Positions 1 to 9,827 of a stretch of 64,000 nucleotides of DNA are shown here, in pieces. Position 1 is the first letter of the stretch, and the number at the start of each line of letters is the position of its first letter. Where the stretch lies: the NCBI GenBank assembly GCA_024742275.1, contig JANSYS010000003.1:124001-188000 (forward strand), in the 5' to 3' direction. The translations under genes and the position numbers were made by a program. The notes beneath the pieces were generated by a model. It did not search any database. It was not told the DNA's origin and saw nothing but the letters and a program-made list of their open reading frames with translations. The DNA comes from Alphaproteobacteria bacterium. GTDB taxonomy: Bacteria > Pseudomonadota > Alphaproteobacteria > Thalassobaculales > Thalassobaculaceae.

Positions 1-428
1 TCATGGGCGTGCCGGCGACCGGGAACGGACGGCGCCAGTCCCACGCCCACCATCCCATGCCCCGCATGACGAACACCTACATGGCCGCCGGCGACGCCGA
101 CCCGGAAGAAATTCTGAAGTCGGTCAAGCGCGGTCTCTACGCCGTCAACTTCGCCGGCGGATCGGTCGACATCACCTCGGGCAAGTTCGTGTTCTCCATG
201 AACGAGGCCTATCTCGTCGAGAACGGCAAGATCGGCCCCGCCGTCAAGGGCGCAACGCTGATCGGCAACGGTCCCGACGCCATGGGCAAGATCACCATGG
301 TCGGAAACGACATGCAGCTCGACGATGGGATCGGCACCTGCGGCAAGGATGGCCAGGGCGTGCCCGTCGGCGTCGGCCAGCCGACCCTTAAGATGACCGG
401 AATCACCGTCGGCGGCACGGCGGCCTGA
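1..428 (+). CDS. tldD: Metalloprotease TldD, C-terminal part (gene cut by window edge)
   Basis: The reading frame is open from the first base and ends at 428; the first ATG at position 3 is internal, so the gene starts outside the window. The residues include MTNTYM, the DPEEI...[10 protein letters not shown] segment, [20 protein letters not shown] and GTCGKDGQ, all typical of the C-terminal third of TldD. In the family TldD is the zinc-metalloprotease subunit of the TldD/TldE heterodimer, which degrades unfolded peptides and matures modified peptides such as microcin B17. The catalytic HExxxH helix would lie upstream and cannot be checked. The partner gene pmbA/tldE is also in this window, about 57 kb away, so the two subunits are not in one operon. 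Confidence 0.93.
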   Translation, partial: MGVPATGNGRRQSHAHHPMPRMTNTYMAAGDADPEEILKSVKRGLYAVNFAGGSVDITSGKFVFSMNEAYLVENGKIGPAVKGATLIGNGPDAMGKITMVGNDMQLDDGIGTCGKDGQGVPVGVGQPTLKMTGITVGGTAA

Positions 429-550
429 GCCGGGACGTGCCGGCGCGCCGGAACCCCCAGGGAGACGATGCAAACAAACTGAAGAGTATTTAACTCAACA
501 AGTCACTGTTATTAAGACAGCTTTAAACGGTGGTGGTCTATTAGGGCCCA

Positions 551-931
551 ATGCATGAGCCTCTGAACGCAGAAACGACCTTTCCACCTGGAGCAGCCCG
601 ATCCAGCACTTTGAGCTTCGCCCCCGCTGGCGTTGCGGGCGCAGCGATGTTGATAGCGGCTGCCATGGGCGGGCTTGCACCGGACGCCGACGGCACCGGA
701 CCCGTGGCGGCAGTCTTCCCGCCCTGGTGGTCCGCTCATGACGTCATGGCCGGAGTTTCCCGGACGGACGCCTCGATTCTGCGCGAAGGGTTCAGTTCCT
801 CCATCATCCTGGCGAGCAGTCCGACACCCGGTCTCGCCGAACGCCTGCGCGAAGCGGGCGCGCTGTTGGTTCTCGACCCTGTGGCGGCTGCCGGCTGCCT
901 CGGTCTGGAGCCCTCGGCACCCTTCAGCTAA
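551..931 (+). CDS. Small membrane-anchored protein of unknown function
   Basis: This 126-residue protein starts at an ATG and ends 21 bp before the chemoreceptor gene, so the two may be co-transcribed. A hydrophobic stretch around residues 20-40 (AGVAGAAMLIAAAMGG) looks like a single membrane helix. It is followed by VAAVFPPWWS and a C-terminal part with a hydrophobic strand (SSIILAS) and ALLVLDPVAAAGC. Proteins with this layout, one helix then FPPWW and a closing LLLDP.A..GC motif, occur in other alphaproteobacteria without a known function. The upstream 120 bp is unusually AT-rich for this window and probably carries the promoter. The product may be periplasmic. Confidence 0.6.
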   Translation: MHEPLNAETTFPPGAARSSTLSFAPAGVAGAAMLIAAAMGGLAPDADGTGPVAAVFPPWWSAHDVMAGVSRTDASILREGFSSSIILASSPTPGLAERLREAGALLVLDPVAAAGCLGLEPSAPFS

Positions 932-952
932 CGCCTCTCGAAAGAAAGCGCT

Positions 953-2410
953 ATGTCCGATATCCACAGCATTCGCCGCCGTGCCGTCCAGGCACTGTCG
1001 TTTTTCGTCGCCGCCCATGTCCCGCTGGTCGCGATCACCGTCTACATGCTGGGCCGCGACATGCTCTGGCCGACCGCCGCGACCGCCGTCGCGGCAGCCG
1101 CCGTCCTGGCCGCCGCCCGGCTGCAGCCCGACGCTCCGGCGACCCGCTACCTGATCGCAGCGGTAACCATGGGCATCGTCTCCGTGCTCGTGGGCCTGTT
1201 CTGGGGCAACTCCTGGCAGGTCGACATGCACATGTACTACTTCGCCGCCTTGGCGATCCTGACTCCGATGGTCTGCACGGTCTCGATCCTCGTGGCGACG
1301 ACCGTCGTCGCGGTGCATCATCTCACCCTCAGCTTCCTGCTGCCCGCCGCCGTCTTCCCGGACGACGCCTCGCTCGCCCGTGTCGTTCTGCATGCCGTCA
1401 TCGTCGTCGGCGAGGCCGGCGCCCTGCTCTGGATCGTTCACAACATCGGACGGGCGTTCGACGCGTCGGCGCGCTCGCTCGCCGCTGTCGAAGAGGCGCA
1501 GGCCGAGCAGGCCCGCCTGGCCGAGCAGCAGCGCGAGAACGACCGGCTCGCCGCCGAGGAGAAGGCCGCGGCGCTGGTCGCCCTGTCGGACAGCCTGCAG
1601 CAGACCGTCGGCGGTATCGCGGAAACCGTCGCCGCCGCCTCGGAGGAATTGAACCGCACGGCCACGAGCCTGACCGAGACCACGTCTCGGGTCGGCGAAC
1701 GAGCCGGCGCGGTCGCCCGCGACGCCACCGAGAATCAGTCCCGGGCCGAGGCGGCCGCCGACGCCCTCGACCGCGTTTCCCAATCGATCGCGCGGATCAG
1801 CGATCAGGTGACCACGTCGAGCCGGATCACCGGCGAAGCCGTCCAGCGCGCCGCGGACACCGACCGGACCGTGGCCGGACTGGCCAAGGCGACCGACCGG
1901 ATCGGCGAAGTGCTGACCCTGATCCAGGATATCGCCGAACAAACCAATCTGCTGGCCTTGAACGCCACCATCGAGGCCGCCCGGGCCGGCGACGCCGGCA
2001 AGGGATTCGCAGTGGTCGCTTCCGAGGTTAAGAGCCTCGCGGGTCAGACGGCCAAGGCGACCGAAACCATCGCCGGCGAGATTTCGTCGATCCAGGCCGA
2101 ATCCCGAGGTGCGGTCGACGCCATCCGCGCGATCGGCGAGACGGTCAGCCGGATCGACGAGGTCGCCCGGACGATCGCCGATGCGGTGAACGAGCAGGAA
2201 GCAACCGCTCGCGAACTCGGCAGCGAGGTTGCCGCCATGTCCCAGAGCGCCAGTCAGGCCGCCAGCGGCGTGACCGAGATGGCCGACGAAGCGCGGGACG
2301 GCAGCCGGGCCGCCTCCGATGTCCTCAACTCGAGCCGGGAACTGGCGGCGAACGCCGACAGCCTGCAGCAGCAGATCACCGACTTCTGTGCCCGCGTGCG
2401 GACGGGCTGA
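953..2410 (+). CDS. Methyl-accepting chemotaxis protein with a membrane-embedded sensor region
   Basis: The 485-residue protein has a hydrophobic N-terminal half of about 180 residues, with around six membrane helices and no sizeable periplasmic loop. It includes the [11 protein letters not shown] and [18 protein letters not shown] segments found in several alphaproteobacterial sensors. A charged coiled coil (about residues 180-220) leads into the cytoplasmic signalling domain, whose hairpin tip [18 protein letters not shown] is canonical, followed by [15 protein letters not shown]. No HAMP domain is evident. The fold implies a signal sensed in or near the membrane and passed to CheA/CheW; the stimulus is unknown. 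No other chemotaxis genes are nearby, so it is an orphan receptor. Confidence 0.93.
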   Translation: MSDIHSIRRRAVQALSFFVAAHVPLVAITVYMLGRDMLWPTAATAVAAAAVLAAARLQPDAPATRYLIAAVTMGIVSVLVGLFWGNSWQVDMHMYYFAALAILTPMVCTVSILVATTVVAVHHLTLSFLLPAAVFPDDASLARVVLHAVIVVGEAGALLWIVHNIGRAFDASARSLAAVEEAQAEQARLAEQQRENDRLAAEEKAAALVALSDSLQQTVGGIAETVAAASEELNRTATSLTETTSRVGERAGAVARDATENQSRAEAAADALDRVSQSIARISDQVTTSSRITGEAVQRAADTDRTVAGLAKATDRIGEVLTLIQDIAEQTNLLALNATIEAARAGDAGKGFAVVASEVKSLAGQTAKATETIAGEISSIQAESRGAVDAIRAIGETVSRIDEVARTIADAVNEQEATARELGSEVAAMSQSASQAASGVTEMADEARDGSRAASDVLNSSRELAANADSLQQQITDFCARVRTG

Positions 2411-2461
2411 CCTCTGCGTTTCGCCCGCCAGGCGGCGACCGCCGTCGTCCGGCGAGCGAAA

Positions 2462-2482
2462 CCGGAGGCCCGTTGCCTCCGG
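2462..2482. other. Perfect hairpin upstream of nudC
   Basis: An 8-bp perfect inverted repeat (CCGGAGGC and GCCTCCGG, 5-base loop) sits 52 bp after the chemoreceptor stop and 27 bp before the nudC start. There is no T-tract, so it is not a classical intrinsic terminator. It may help end the upstream transcript or shape the nudC leader. Function is inferred from position only. Confidence 0.4.
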
Positions 2483-2509
2483 ACTCCAGGCGTGTAAACT
2501 CGCGCGACC

Positions 2510-3535
2510 ATGAGTCTAGATCCCCCCGGCACGGACCCGTCTGTCCCCGTCACCGACCTGATCACCAAACGCCCGAACGTCTACGGCTTCGGCGGCCTCG
2601 ACCGGTCTGCCCATATCCGCGAGCGCGAAGGATGGCTCGAAGAGCTGATGGCACGGCCCGACACGGTGTTGGTGCCGGTCTGGCGCAGCCGTTCGCTGGT
2701 CGCGCCGGGCGACTTGCCGCGCGCCGGCATGCTGTCGGTCGACGAACATAGAGGGCTGGTGCGTGTCGCCGACTTGACCGCCTTTCTCGGCGAGTACGAC
2801 GGGGTCGCCCATGTGGCGATCGACCTGTCGCCGCTGGAGGAGACGGACATCCTCAACATCCTGGCGGCCCACGGCGTGTTCCAGGACCTGAGGCAGATCG
2901 GCCCGCTGCTCAACCGGTTCGAGGGCTCGGTCCTGGCCTATGCCCGGGGCCTGATGTGGTGGCACCAGCGCCACCGGTTCTGCGGGGTCTGCGGGTCGCC
3001 GACCGACAGCGTCAAGGGCGGCCACCAGCGCGTCTGCTCGAACGCCGACTGCCGAGCGCCGCATTTCCCGCGGACCGATCCCGCCGTGATCATGCTGGTC
3101 CATGACGGCGACCGCTGCCTGCTCGGTCGCCAGAAGGTTTGGCCCGAGGGGATGTACTCGACGTTGGCCGGTTTCGTGGAACCGGGCGAGACCCTGGAAG
3201 AGGCGGTGGCCCGCGAGGTCTGGGAGGAAAGCGGCATCCACGTCCGAGACGTGCGCTATCATTCGTCCCAGCCCTGGCCGTTCCCGTCCTCGCTGATGCT
3301 GGGTTTCCATGCCGAGGCGAAGTCGTTCGACATCGTGCGCAACGACGAGGAACTCGGCGACGCGCAATGGTTCAGCCTGGACCAGCTCGCCGACTTCGAG
3401 TCCCTCGGCAAATTCCTGCCCCGGCGCGACAGCATTGCCCGACGGCTGATCCAGGACTGGGTCGAGAGTATCCGCCCCGACCTGTTGGACGCCGTCGACC
3501 GGGTGCCGAGCGCCTATCCCGTGCGCCCAAGTTGA
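2510..3535 (+). CDS. nudC: NAD(+)/NADH diphosphatase (NudC, Nudix hydrolase)
   Basis: This 341-residue protein has the full NudC layout. An N-terminal domain is followed by a four-cysteine zinc ribbon (CGVCG...C.NADC, about residues 160-185), the Nudix box (GFVEPGE...REVWEESG, about residues 222-244) and the diagnostic SQPWPFPSSLM motif that separates NADH pyrophosphatases from other Nudix enzymes. The family hydrolyses NAD(H) to NMN(H) and AMP and removes NAD caps from RNA. The ATG at 2510 gives a normal family length. The gene appears to be transcribed alone. Confidence 0.95.
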   Translation: MSLDPPGTDPSVPVTDLITKRPNVYGFGGLDRSAHIREREGWLEELMARPDTVLVPVWRSRSLVAPGDLPRAGMLSVDEHRGLVRVADLTAFLGEYDGVAHVAIDLSPLEETDILNILAAHGVFQDLRQIGPLLNRFEGSVLAYARGLMWWHQRHRFCGVCGSPTDSVKGGHQRVCSNADCRAPHFPRTDPAVIMLVHDGDRCLLGRQKVWPEGMYSTLAGFVEPGETLEEAVAREVWEESGIHVRDVRYHSSQPWPFPSSLMLGFHAEAKSFDIVRNDEELGDAQWFSLDQLADFESLGKFLPRRDSIARRLIQDWVESIRPDLLDAVDRVPSAYPVRPS

Positions 3536-3647
3536 CCTCGACGACGCGTGGGTGTAGACCCCTGCGCGTCGGGATCAAGCGGCCTCCCGGCCTCCAAAGG
3601 CATCCGCCCAAGAGCCGCCTGACACCCTTTTTTGGGAGTGTTGGGCC

Positions 3648-4482
3648 ATGGGTGCCTTTTCACACGTCTCTTCCACGACCATTCGCCCCGAAACACTGAT
3701 TCGCGCGATCGGTACCGAGCGCGCGCCGCTCCTGGTCGACGTCCGTCGGCGCGCGGCCTTCGACAAATCCGAAAGCGTCCTGCCCGCCGCGTTTTGGCGC
3801 GATCACCGCGATGCCCCCGCCTGGGCCCATCGTCTGGAGGCGGCGGCCGGCGGCCGGGGACTCGTCGTCTACTGTGTCCATGGCGAGCAGGTCAGCCTCG
3901 CGGCCGCCTCTCTTCTGCGTCAGTCGGGCGTCTCGGCCAAGGCGCTCGTCGGCGGGTTCGACGGGTATGTCGCGGCGGGAGGCCCGTTGGTCGCCAGAAC
4001 CACAACGACCGCTCGACCCCGTCCAGGTAGACGACCGGCGAGCGACCCGGAATCGCCCGCCTTGCCTGCGCCTGGTTCATCCGCCGGTTCGTCGATCCGC
4101 TGGCGGAGATCCACTTCGTCGACCAGGCCTGGGCAGCCGCCGTCGCGACGGAGATCGGCGCCGTCGCGTTCGACGTCGACGGGGGCGAGATCGCCCGCGA
4201 GGGGACGGCAAGCTGTCTCGATGCCCTGATGATCCGGTATTGCGTGGCCAATCCGCCCCTGCTTAGTCTAGCCGAGATCGTGCGCGGAGCCGAAACCGCG
4301 CGCCTCGACCTCGCACCGCAAGCGGCGGGATTGCACGCATTGGCCCTCGGCCTTCGTGCAACCGGTGAGGACGCCCTGGAGACGCTGGAGCGCGGCTTCG
4401 TCCTCTGTGACGCCCTGTACGACTGGGCCCGCTTCGCTTCGGAAGAAGCAAGCGACGAACCGATGCGGGCGGGAGCCAGGGC

Positions 4483-4486
<4 letters not shown>
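3648..4486 (+). pseudogene. chrB: Rhodanese-ChrB chromate resistance fusion protein, frameshifted
   Basis: The first frame from the ATG at 3648 encodes a rhodanese-like domain (APLLVDVRRRAAFD, the putative active cysteine in VVYCVHGEQ, and LVGGFDGYVAAGGPLV). It then runs into meaningless Arg/Ser/Pro-rich sequence ending at 4229. The next frame, open from a TAG at 4028-4030 to 4486, encodes a ChrB C-terminal domain: ARLACAWFIRRFVDP, AFDVDGGEI and EIVRGAETARLDLAPQAAGL. Together they match the known rhodanese plus ChrB_C fusions, so one base appears to be missing between about 4028 and 4060. No slippery heptamer was seen there. The stop overlaps the chrA start by four bases, indicating translational coupling. 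ChrB proteins regulate or assist chromate efflux. This may be a real mutation or a sequencing error. Confidence 0.85.
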
Positions 4487-5835
<1,349 letters not shown>

Positions 5836-5883
5836 CGGACGAGACGGGCGGGCCGGCGGTTTCGCCGGCCCGCCGACTCGCGT

Positions 5884-6834
5884 ATGACTGTCTCCATGAG
5901 CGATCGGGACCTCTCCAGCGCAAGCGACATTCCCCAGGGCAATTGGGTCGACCGGTGGCTGCCGGCGTCCTGGCGGCCCTACGCGCGGCTGGCGCGACTC
6001 GACCGGCCGATCGGCACATGGCTGCTCTACCTGCCCTGTCTCTGGGGCCTCGGACTCGGCTGGCAGGCGATCGGCACGCCGATGTCTACCGACCCTCTCC
6101 TGGACATGCTGCGGCTGGTCGCGCTGTTCACCCTTGGCGCCGTCGTCATGCGCGGGGCGGGATGCACGGTGAACGATCTATGGGACCGGGACCTCGACAA
6201 GCAGGTCGCCCGAACCGCCGACCGGCCGATCGCCAGCGGCGCGGTATCGCCGTTCGCAGCCCTGGTGTTCCTCGCCGTCCAACTCTCGATCGGGCTGGCG
6301 ATCCTGCTGCAGCTCAACAAGCCGTCCTGGGCCATCGGGACGGCTGTACTGGTGCTGGTGTTCCTCTATCCGGCCGCCAAGCGAGTCACCGATTGGCCGC
6401 AGGCGGTCCTTGGACTGACCTTCAACTGGGGGGCACTTCTGGGTTTCGCGGCGGTGACGGAAACCATCTCGACCGCCTCGCTCCTAGCCTATGCCGCCGG
6501 CTTCTTCTGGACGCTGGGATACGACACCATCTATGCCCACCAGGACAAGGAGGACGATGCCATCGTCGGCGTCCGGTCCTCGGCCCTGGCCCTGGGGGAG
6601 AAGACGAAACCGGCGCTGGCCGCTTTCTTCGGGGTCACCGTGGCGCTCTTGGCCGCCAGCTTCTGGACGGCCGGCCTCGGCCCTCTTGCCTATGCCGGCC
6701 TGGCCCTGACCGGGTTGCACTTCGTGCGTCAGATCCGGGCGACCGACCTGAACGACCCCCATGCCTGTCTGCGAACCTTCAAGTCGAACCGCGACGCCGG
6801 CCTGCTCGTCGCGCTTGCCATCGTGCTCGGCTGA
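5884..6834 (+). CDS. ubiA: 4-hydroxybenzoate polyprenyltransferase UbiA
   Basis: The 316-residue integral membrane protein shows both aspartate-rich motifs of the UbiA superfamily: NDLWDRDLD followed by RPIASG, and DTIYAHQDKEDD. It also has the family opening RLDRPIGTWLLYLPCLWGLGL. In ubiquinone synthesis it attaches the polyprenyl tail to 4-hydroxybenzoate in the inner membrane, with magnesium bound by the aspartates. A second in-frame ATG at 5896 is a possible alternative start; neither has a convincing ribosome binding site. The gene ends 7 bp before the methyltransferase gene, so the two are probably co-transcribed. Confidence 0.95.
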   Translation: MTVSMSDRDLSSASDIPQGNWVDRWLPASWRPYARLARLDRPIGTWLLYLPCLWGLGLGWQAIGTPMSTDPLLDMLRLVALFTLGAVVMRGAGCTVNDLWDRDLDKQVARTADRPIASGAVSPFAALVFLAVQLSIGLAILLQLNKPSWAIGTAVLVLVFLYPAAKRVTDWPQAVLGLTFNWGALLGFAAVTETISTASLLAYAAGFFWTLGYDTIYAHQDKEDDAIVGVRSSALALGEKTKPALAAFFGVTVALLAASFWTAGLGPLAYAGLALTGLHFVRQIRATDLNDPHACLRTFKSNRDAGLLVALAIVLG

Positions 6835-6841
6835 GCCGGCG

Positions 6842-7516
6842 GTGGGCGACCCGCGCGCCTTCGTCCGCCAGAACACGCTCCTGAAGCCGCCGTCGCTCGT
6901 CCCCGAACTGCGCCTGCACTTGGCCGACAAGGCGGTGCCGCTTTGGGAGCTGACGGAAGAGGAACTGGCGGAGAAGGACCTGCCGCCGCCCTATTGGGCC
7001 TTCGCCTGGGCCGGCGGCCAGGCGCTGGCCCGGTACATCATCGACCATCCCGAGACCGCTGCCGGCAAGCGCGTGTTGGACGTCGCCTCGGGCAGCGGCA
7101 TCGTCGCCGTCGCTGCGCTCTGGGTCTCCGCCGCCCATGTGGTGGCCAATGACATCGACGCCTTCGCCGCCGCGGCGATCGTCCTGAACGCAGAAGCGAA
7201 CGGGCTCGAAAGCGGCCTCGAAACCGTCCGGCGCGACATGCTGGACGAACCGGTTCTGGCGGCGAACGGACTACCGCTGTTCGATCTCGTGCTGGCCGGC
7301 GACGTCTGTTACGAACAACCGATGGCCGACCGCGCCATCGCCTGGCTGCGCCGCCACGCCGCCGCCGGCGCCGTCGTCCTCATGGGCGATCCCGGCCGCA
7401 GCTACGTCCCGGAGAGCGGGTTGACGAAGATGGCGGAATACATGGTGCCGACGCCGCGGGAACTGGAAGATAGCGACCTGCGACGCACCATCGTCTGGCA
7501 GGTCGACGCGGCGTAA
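6842..7516 (+). CDS. Class I SAM-dependent methyltransferase, ETFB-lysine methyltransferase type
   Basis: The product (224 residues from the GTG at 6842) contains LVPELRLHLA, the PPPYWAFAWAGGQALARY segment, the SAM-binding glycine loop VLDVASGSGIVAVAA, NDIDAFA and FDLVLAGDVCYE. This matches the METTL20-like family, which methylates lysines of the electron transfer flavoprotein beta subunit or related protein targets. A longer frame opens at 6761 but would overlap the ubiA coding region by 74 bp, so the GTG 7 bp after the ubiA stop is preferred. The exact protein substrate here is an inference from family only. Confidence 0.8.
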   Translation: MGDPRAFVRQNTLLKPPSLVPELRLHLADKAVPLWELTEEELAEKDLPPPYWAFAWAGGQALARYIIDHPETAAGKRVLDVASGSGIVAVAALWVSAAHVVANDIDAFAAAAIVLNAEANGLESGLETVRRDMLDEPVLAANGLPLFDLVLAGDVCYEQPMADRAIAWLRRHAAAGAVVLMGDPGRSYVPESGLTKMAEYMVPTPRELEDSDLRRTIVWQVDAA

Positions 7517-7659
7517 GGCCGTCACGTTCACGCCCGGCTCGCGCAGCGGTGAGCCGGCCGGAGCGGATCGTGCGTTTCCGCGGTCGCTCTCGATCACCAT
7601 TCTCCTCTCCAGGACAGCCGGCAGTCAGGTGCCGGCGGAGAACGAAGCGGGTGCGAGAC

Positions 7660-8106
7660 ATGCGAAGGGCGATGATACTCGATCGCCGGGTGTACAGAGC
7701 GGGACAGACTCTGTTCCAAGAGGGGGACCAGGCCTGGGCGGCCTTCCTCATCGAGAAGGGATCTGTCGAAATCCTGCGCAATGCCGGCGGCGATCAAGAG
7801 ACCAACCTGGCGACGGTCGGCGCCGGCGAGTTGATCGGCGAGATGGGACTGATCGACAACGCGCCGCGCAGCGCCACCGCCCGGGCGAAAGCCCTGACCG
7901 TGGTTCAGGTGATCAGCGAGCAGAACTTTTCCCGCCTGCTGGCCAACGCAGAGCCCGGACTCGTCGCCCTGCTCAAGGTTCTGCTGCGCCGGCTCCGCGC
8001 CGCCAACGACACGTTGATCCTCGAGAGCGAGCATTTGGCCGCGCTACCTGTCTCCGGATGCCCGCCGCCGCTTTCCAAGTGCGACGAACGGCGGCATTTC
8101 TCCTGA
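7660..8106 (+). CDS. Cyclic nucleotide-binding domain protein
   Basis: This 148-residue protein consists almost entirely of one cNMP-binding beta-roll: a start like VYRAGQTLFQEGDQAWAAFLIEKGSVEI, then the phosphate-binding-cassette region GELIGEMGLIDNAPRSATARA. It ends with a helix resembling the Crp C-helix (LVALLKVLLRRLRAAND). There is no DNA-binding helix-turn-helix, unlike Crp/Fnr regulators, so it is a stand-alone sensor domain. GEMGLIDNAPRSATARA fits the cassette consensus with the ligand-binding Arg, so nucleotide binding is plausible. GTG at 7651 and ATG at 7672 are alternative starts. Confidence 0.8.
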   Translation: MRRAMILDRRVYRAGQTLFQEGDQAWAAFLIEKGSVEILRNAGGDQETNLATVGAGELIGEMGLIDNAPRSATARAKALTVVQVISEQNFSRLLANAEPGLVALLKVLLRRLRAANDTLILESEHLAALPVSGCPPPLSKCDERRHFS

Positions 8107-8113
8107 TCCGCCC

Positions 8114-8815
8114 TCACCCATGGCGGACCGCCCCCGCCGCCAACGTCGCCGTGAGAAGGGTGCGGCGCGGCAGACCCGGCGTGCCGATATGGCCGCGCAA
8201 CCAGCGCTCGAACGGCTCCGCGCCGGCATAATCCCGGTGCAGGCGCTCCAGTACCTCACGCTCGCTGAGGGCGGGCGCGGCGCGGCCCCTCGCCGGAACC
8301 GCCGCGAGCGGCACGATGCGGCCGTCCAAGGTCAGACAGCCGCGCAGCGCGTTGTAGACCAGGGCGCGATCCGGTACCGGTCCGTCCGAGGTCACGACGT
8401 CCAGCCCCTGCTCGTCGCGCCGGTAGTTCACCCCGACCGCCTCGGTCTCGTCCATCCGTCGCAGCGCCGTCCGGTCGAGCCAGGTGATCCAAAGCTCGAC
8501 CTCCGTGCCCGACGACGGCGCCAGCGTCGCCGGTACCGCTCCGTATCCCGCCATATGAGCCGCATAGACGACGTCGAGACCCCGGGCGATCAGACGGGTG
8601 ACGGGGATGGTCGCCCGCTGATCCCGGTACTTGCGGGCGAGCTGCGCCGGCGCGCGATTGGATCCCACGGCAATGACGGGGGTGAGCGCCGAGACGTCCA
8701 GCGCTGTCGGCAAAGGCTCGACCCGACCGTCGCGGAACAGATAAGGCTCCGGGTGGGCGGGATAGGGGTAGTCCATGGCCCGCGCCAGGGCCTCGTCCCG
8801 CATCAGCGCACTCAC
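8114..8815 (-). CDS. Uncharacterised protein with a gamma-glutamylcyclotransferase-like start
   Basis: This 233-residue protein is best started at the GTG at 8815, because AGGAGGGAGG lies about 9 bases upstream; the ATG at 8803 is too far from that site. The segment VIAVGSNRAPAQLARKY resembles the GSN substrate loop of the GGCT fold. YAAHMAGYGAVPATLAPSSG and WLDRTALRRMDETE also fit that fold. It differs enough from ChaC and classical GGCT enzymes that the reaction cannot be named. It ends 8 bp from the convergent cyclic-nucleotide-binding gene and starts 127 bp from the divergent dehalogenase-like gene. Confidence 0.65.
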   Translation of the reverse strand: MSALMRDEALARAMDYPYPAHPEPYLFRDGRVEPLPTALDVSALTPVIAVGSNRAPAQLARKYRDQRATIPVTRLIARGLDVVYAAHMAGYGAVPATLAPSSGTEVELWITWLDRTALRRMDETEAVGVNYRRDEQGLDVVTSDGPVPDRALVYNALRGCLTLDGRIVPLAAVPARGRAAPALSEREVLERLHRDYAGAEPFERWLRGHIGTPGLPRRTLLTATLAAGAVRHG

Positions 8816-8941
8816 CGCACCCTCCCTCCTGCGTTCCCACGGGCCGTCCGGAAGCGGGGCCCGTACAGCCGTCCTATTCCCATACTGGAACGGAACGCCG
8901 CGACGTTGCATGGTTATTTCCCGAGGGCTTGGGAGAGATCG

Positions 8942-9823
8942 ATGTTCGAAGGGTTCAGCACCGAGCGGGTTGCCGTCGAAGAGTCGACCCTGCATGTCCG
9001 CGTCGGGGGTTCCGGGCCGCCCGTTCTGCTTCTGCACGGTTTTCCGCAGACCCATGTCGCCTTCCACAAGGTCGCGCCTCTCCTGGCCGACCGGTTCACC
9101 GTCTTCGTGCCGGACACGCCCGGCTACGGGGCGTCGCGCGGTCCGACGCCGACCCCTGAGACCTTCTCGAAACGCCATCTGGCCAAGCTCTGCGCCGGCC
9201 TTATGACGGAGCTCGGCCATGACAGCTTTCATCTGTCCGGCCACGATCGGGGCGCACGGATCGGCTACCGCATGGCCCTGGACATGCCGGAGAGGGTGCG
9301 CAGCTTCGCCATCCTGGACATTCTCCCCACCCTGGAGAACTGGCGCCGCATGGATTGGCGCTCGGCACTGAGCGGCTACCATTGGCTGCTGCTGGCGCAG
9401 AACGACCCGTTCCTGCGGCAGATGGTCGGCGCGGACGGCCCCGGCTATGTCCGACACCTGATCAACCGCTGGGCCGGCCACCGCGAGCGGCTCGACGACG
9501 CGGCGATCGCAGCCTACTGCGACGCGTATCGCGACCAGGCCGTGGTGGACGCCATGTTCGCCGACTACCAAGCCGGAGCGACGGTCGACGTCGCGCTCGA
9601 CGAGGCCTCGATCGAGGCGGGCCAGCGCCTTGCCTGCCCCTGCCTCCTGCTCTGGGGCGCGCGCTATCTGAAGGAAAAGGACGAGCGGCATCTGGACGTC
9701 TGGCGCCGCTGGGCCGACGATGTGGATGCTGTCGAGCTCGATTGCGGGCACTTCCTCGTCGAGGAGGAGCCCGCCGCCTGCGCCGAGGCGATGGCCGCCC
9801 TGTTCACCCGCGCGGAGTCCTGA
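8942..9823 (+). CDS. Alpha/beta hydrolase closely resembling fluoroacetate (haloacetate) dehalogenase
   Basis: The 293-residue protein has the oxyanion-hole motif HGFPQTH, the nucleophile elbow SGHDRGARIGYRMALD (Asp nucleophile plus two Arg that bind the carboxylate), the cap-domain YHW, ADYQAGATVD and the C-terminal DCGHFLVEE carrying the catalytic histidine. The His-Trp pair and the downstream Tyr match residues that stabilise the leaving fluoride in characterised fluoroacetate dehalogenases. Length also matches the family (about 294-302). The ATG at 8942 is preferred because the frame upstream of it overlaps another gene antisense. It ends 4 bp before the RraA-family gene. Activity on haloacetates is inferred; epoxide hydrolysis is the main alternative. 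Confidence 0.82.
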   Translation: MFEGFSTERVAVEESTLHVRVGGSGPPVLLLHGFPQTHVAFHKVAPLLADRFTVFVPDTPGYGASRGPTPTPETFSKRHLAKLCAGLMTELGHDSFHLSGHDRGARIGYRMALDMPERVRSFAILDILPTLENWRRMDWRSALSGYHWLLLAQNDPFLRQMVGADGPGYVRHLINRWAGHRERLDDAAIAAYCDAYRDQAVVDAMFADYQAGATVDVALDEASIEAGQRLACPCLLLWGARYLKEKDERHLDVWRRWADDVDAVELDCGHFLVEEEPAACAEAMAALFTRAES

Positions 9824-9827
9824 CCGA

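Noticed and set aside
512-1942. Long minus-strand frame (476 codons) opposite the chemoreceptor gene
   Set aside because: Its sequence is Arg/Gly/Asp-rich with no domain motif, while the opposite strand has a perfect chemoreceptor. It is a GC-driven shadow.
4000-4060. Programmed -1 frameshifting as the explanation for the chrB break
   Set aside because: No X XXY YYZ slippery heptamer or strong downstream structure is visible, and chrB homologues are read in a single frame.
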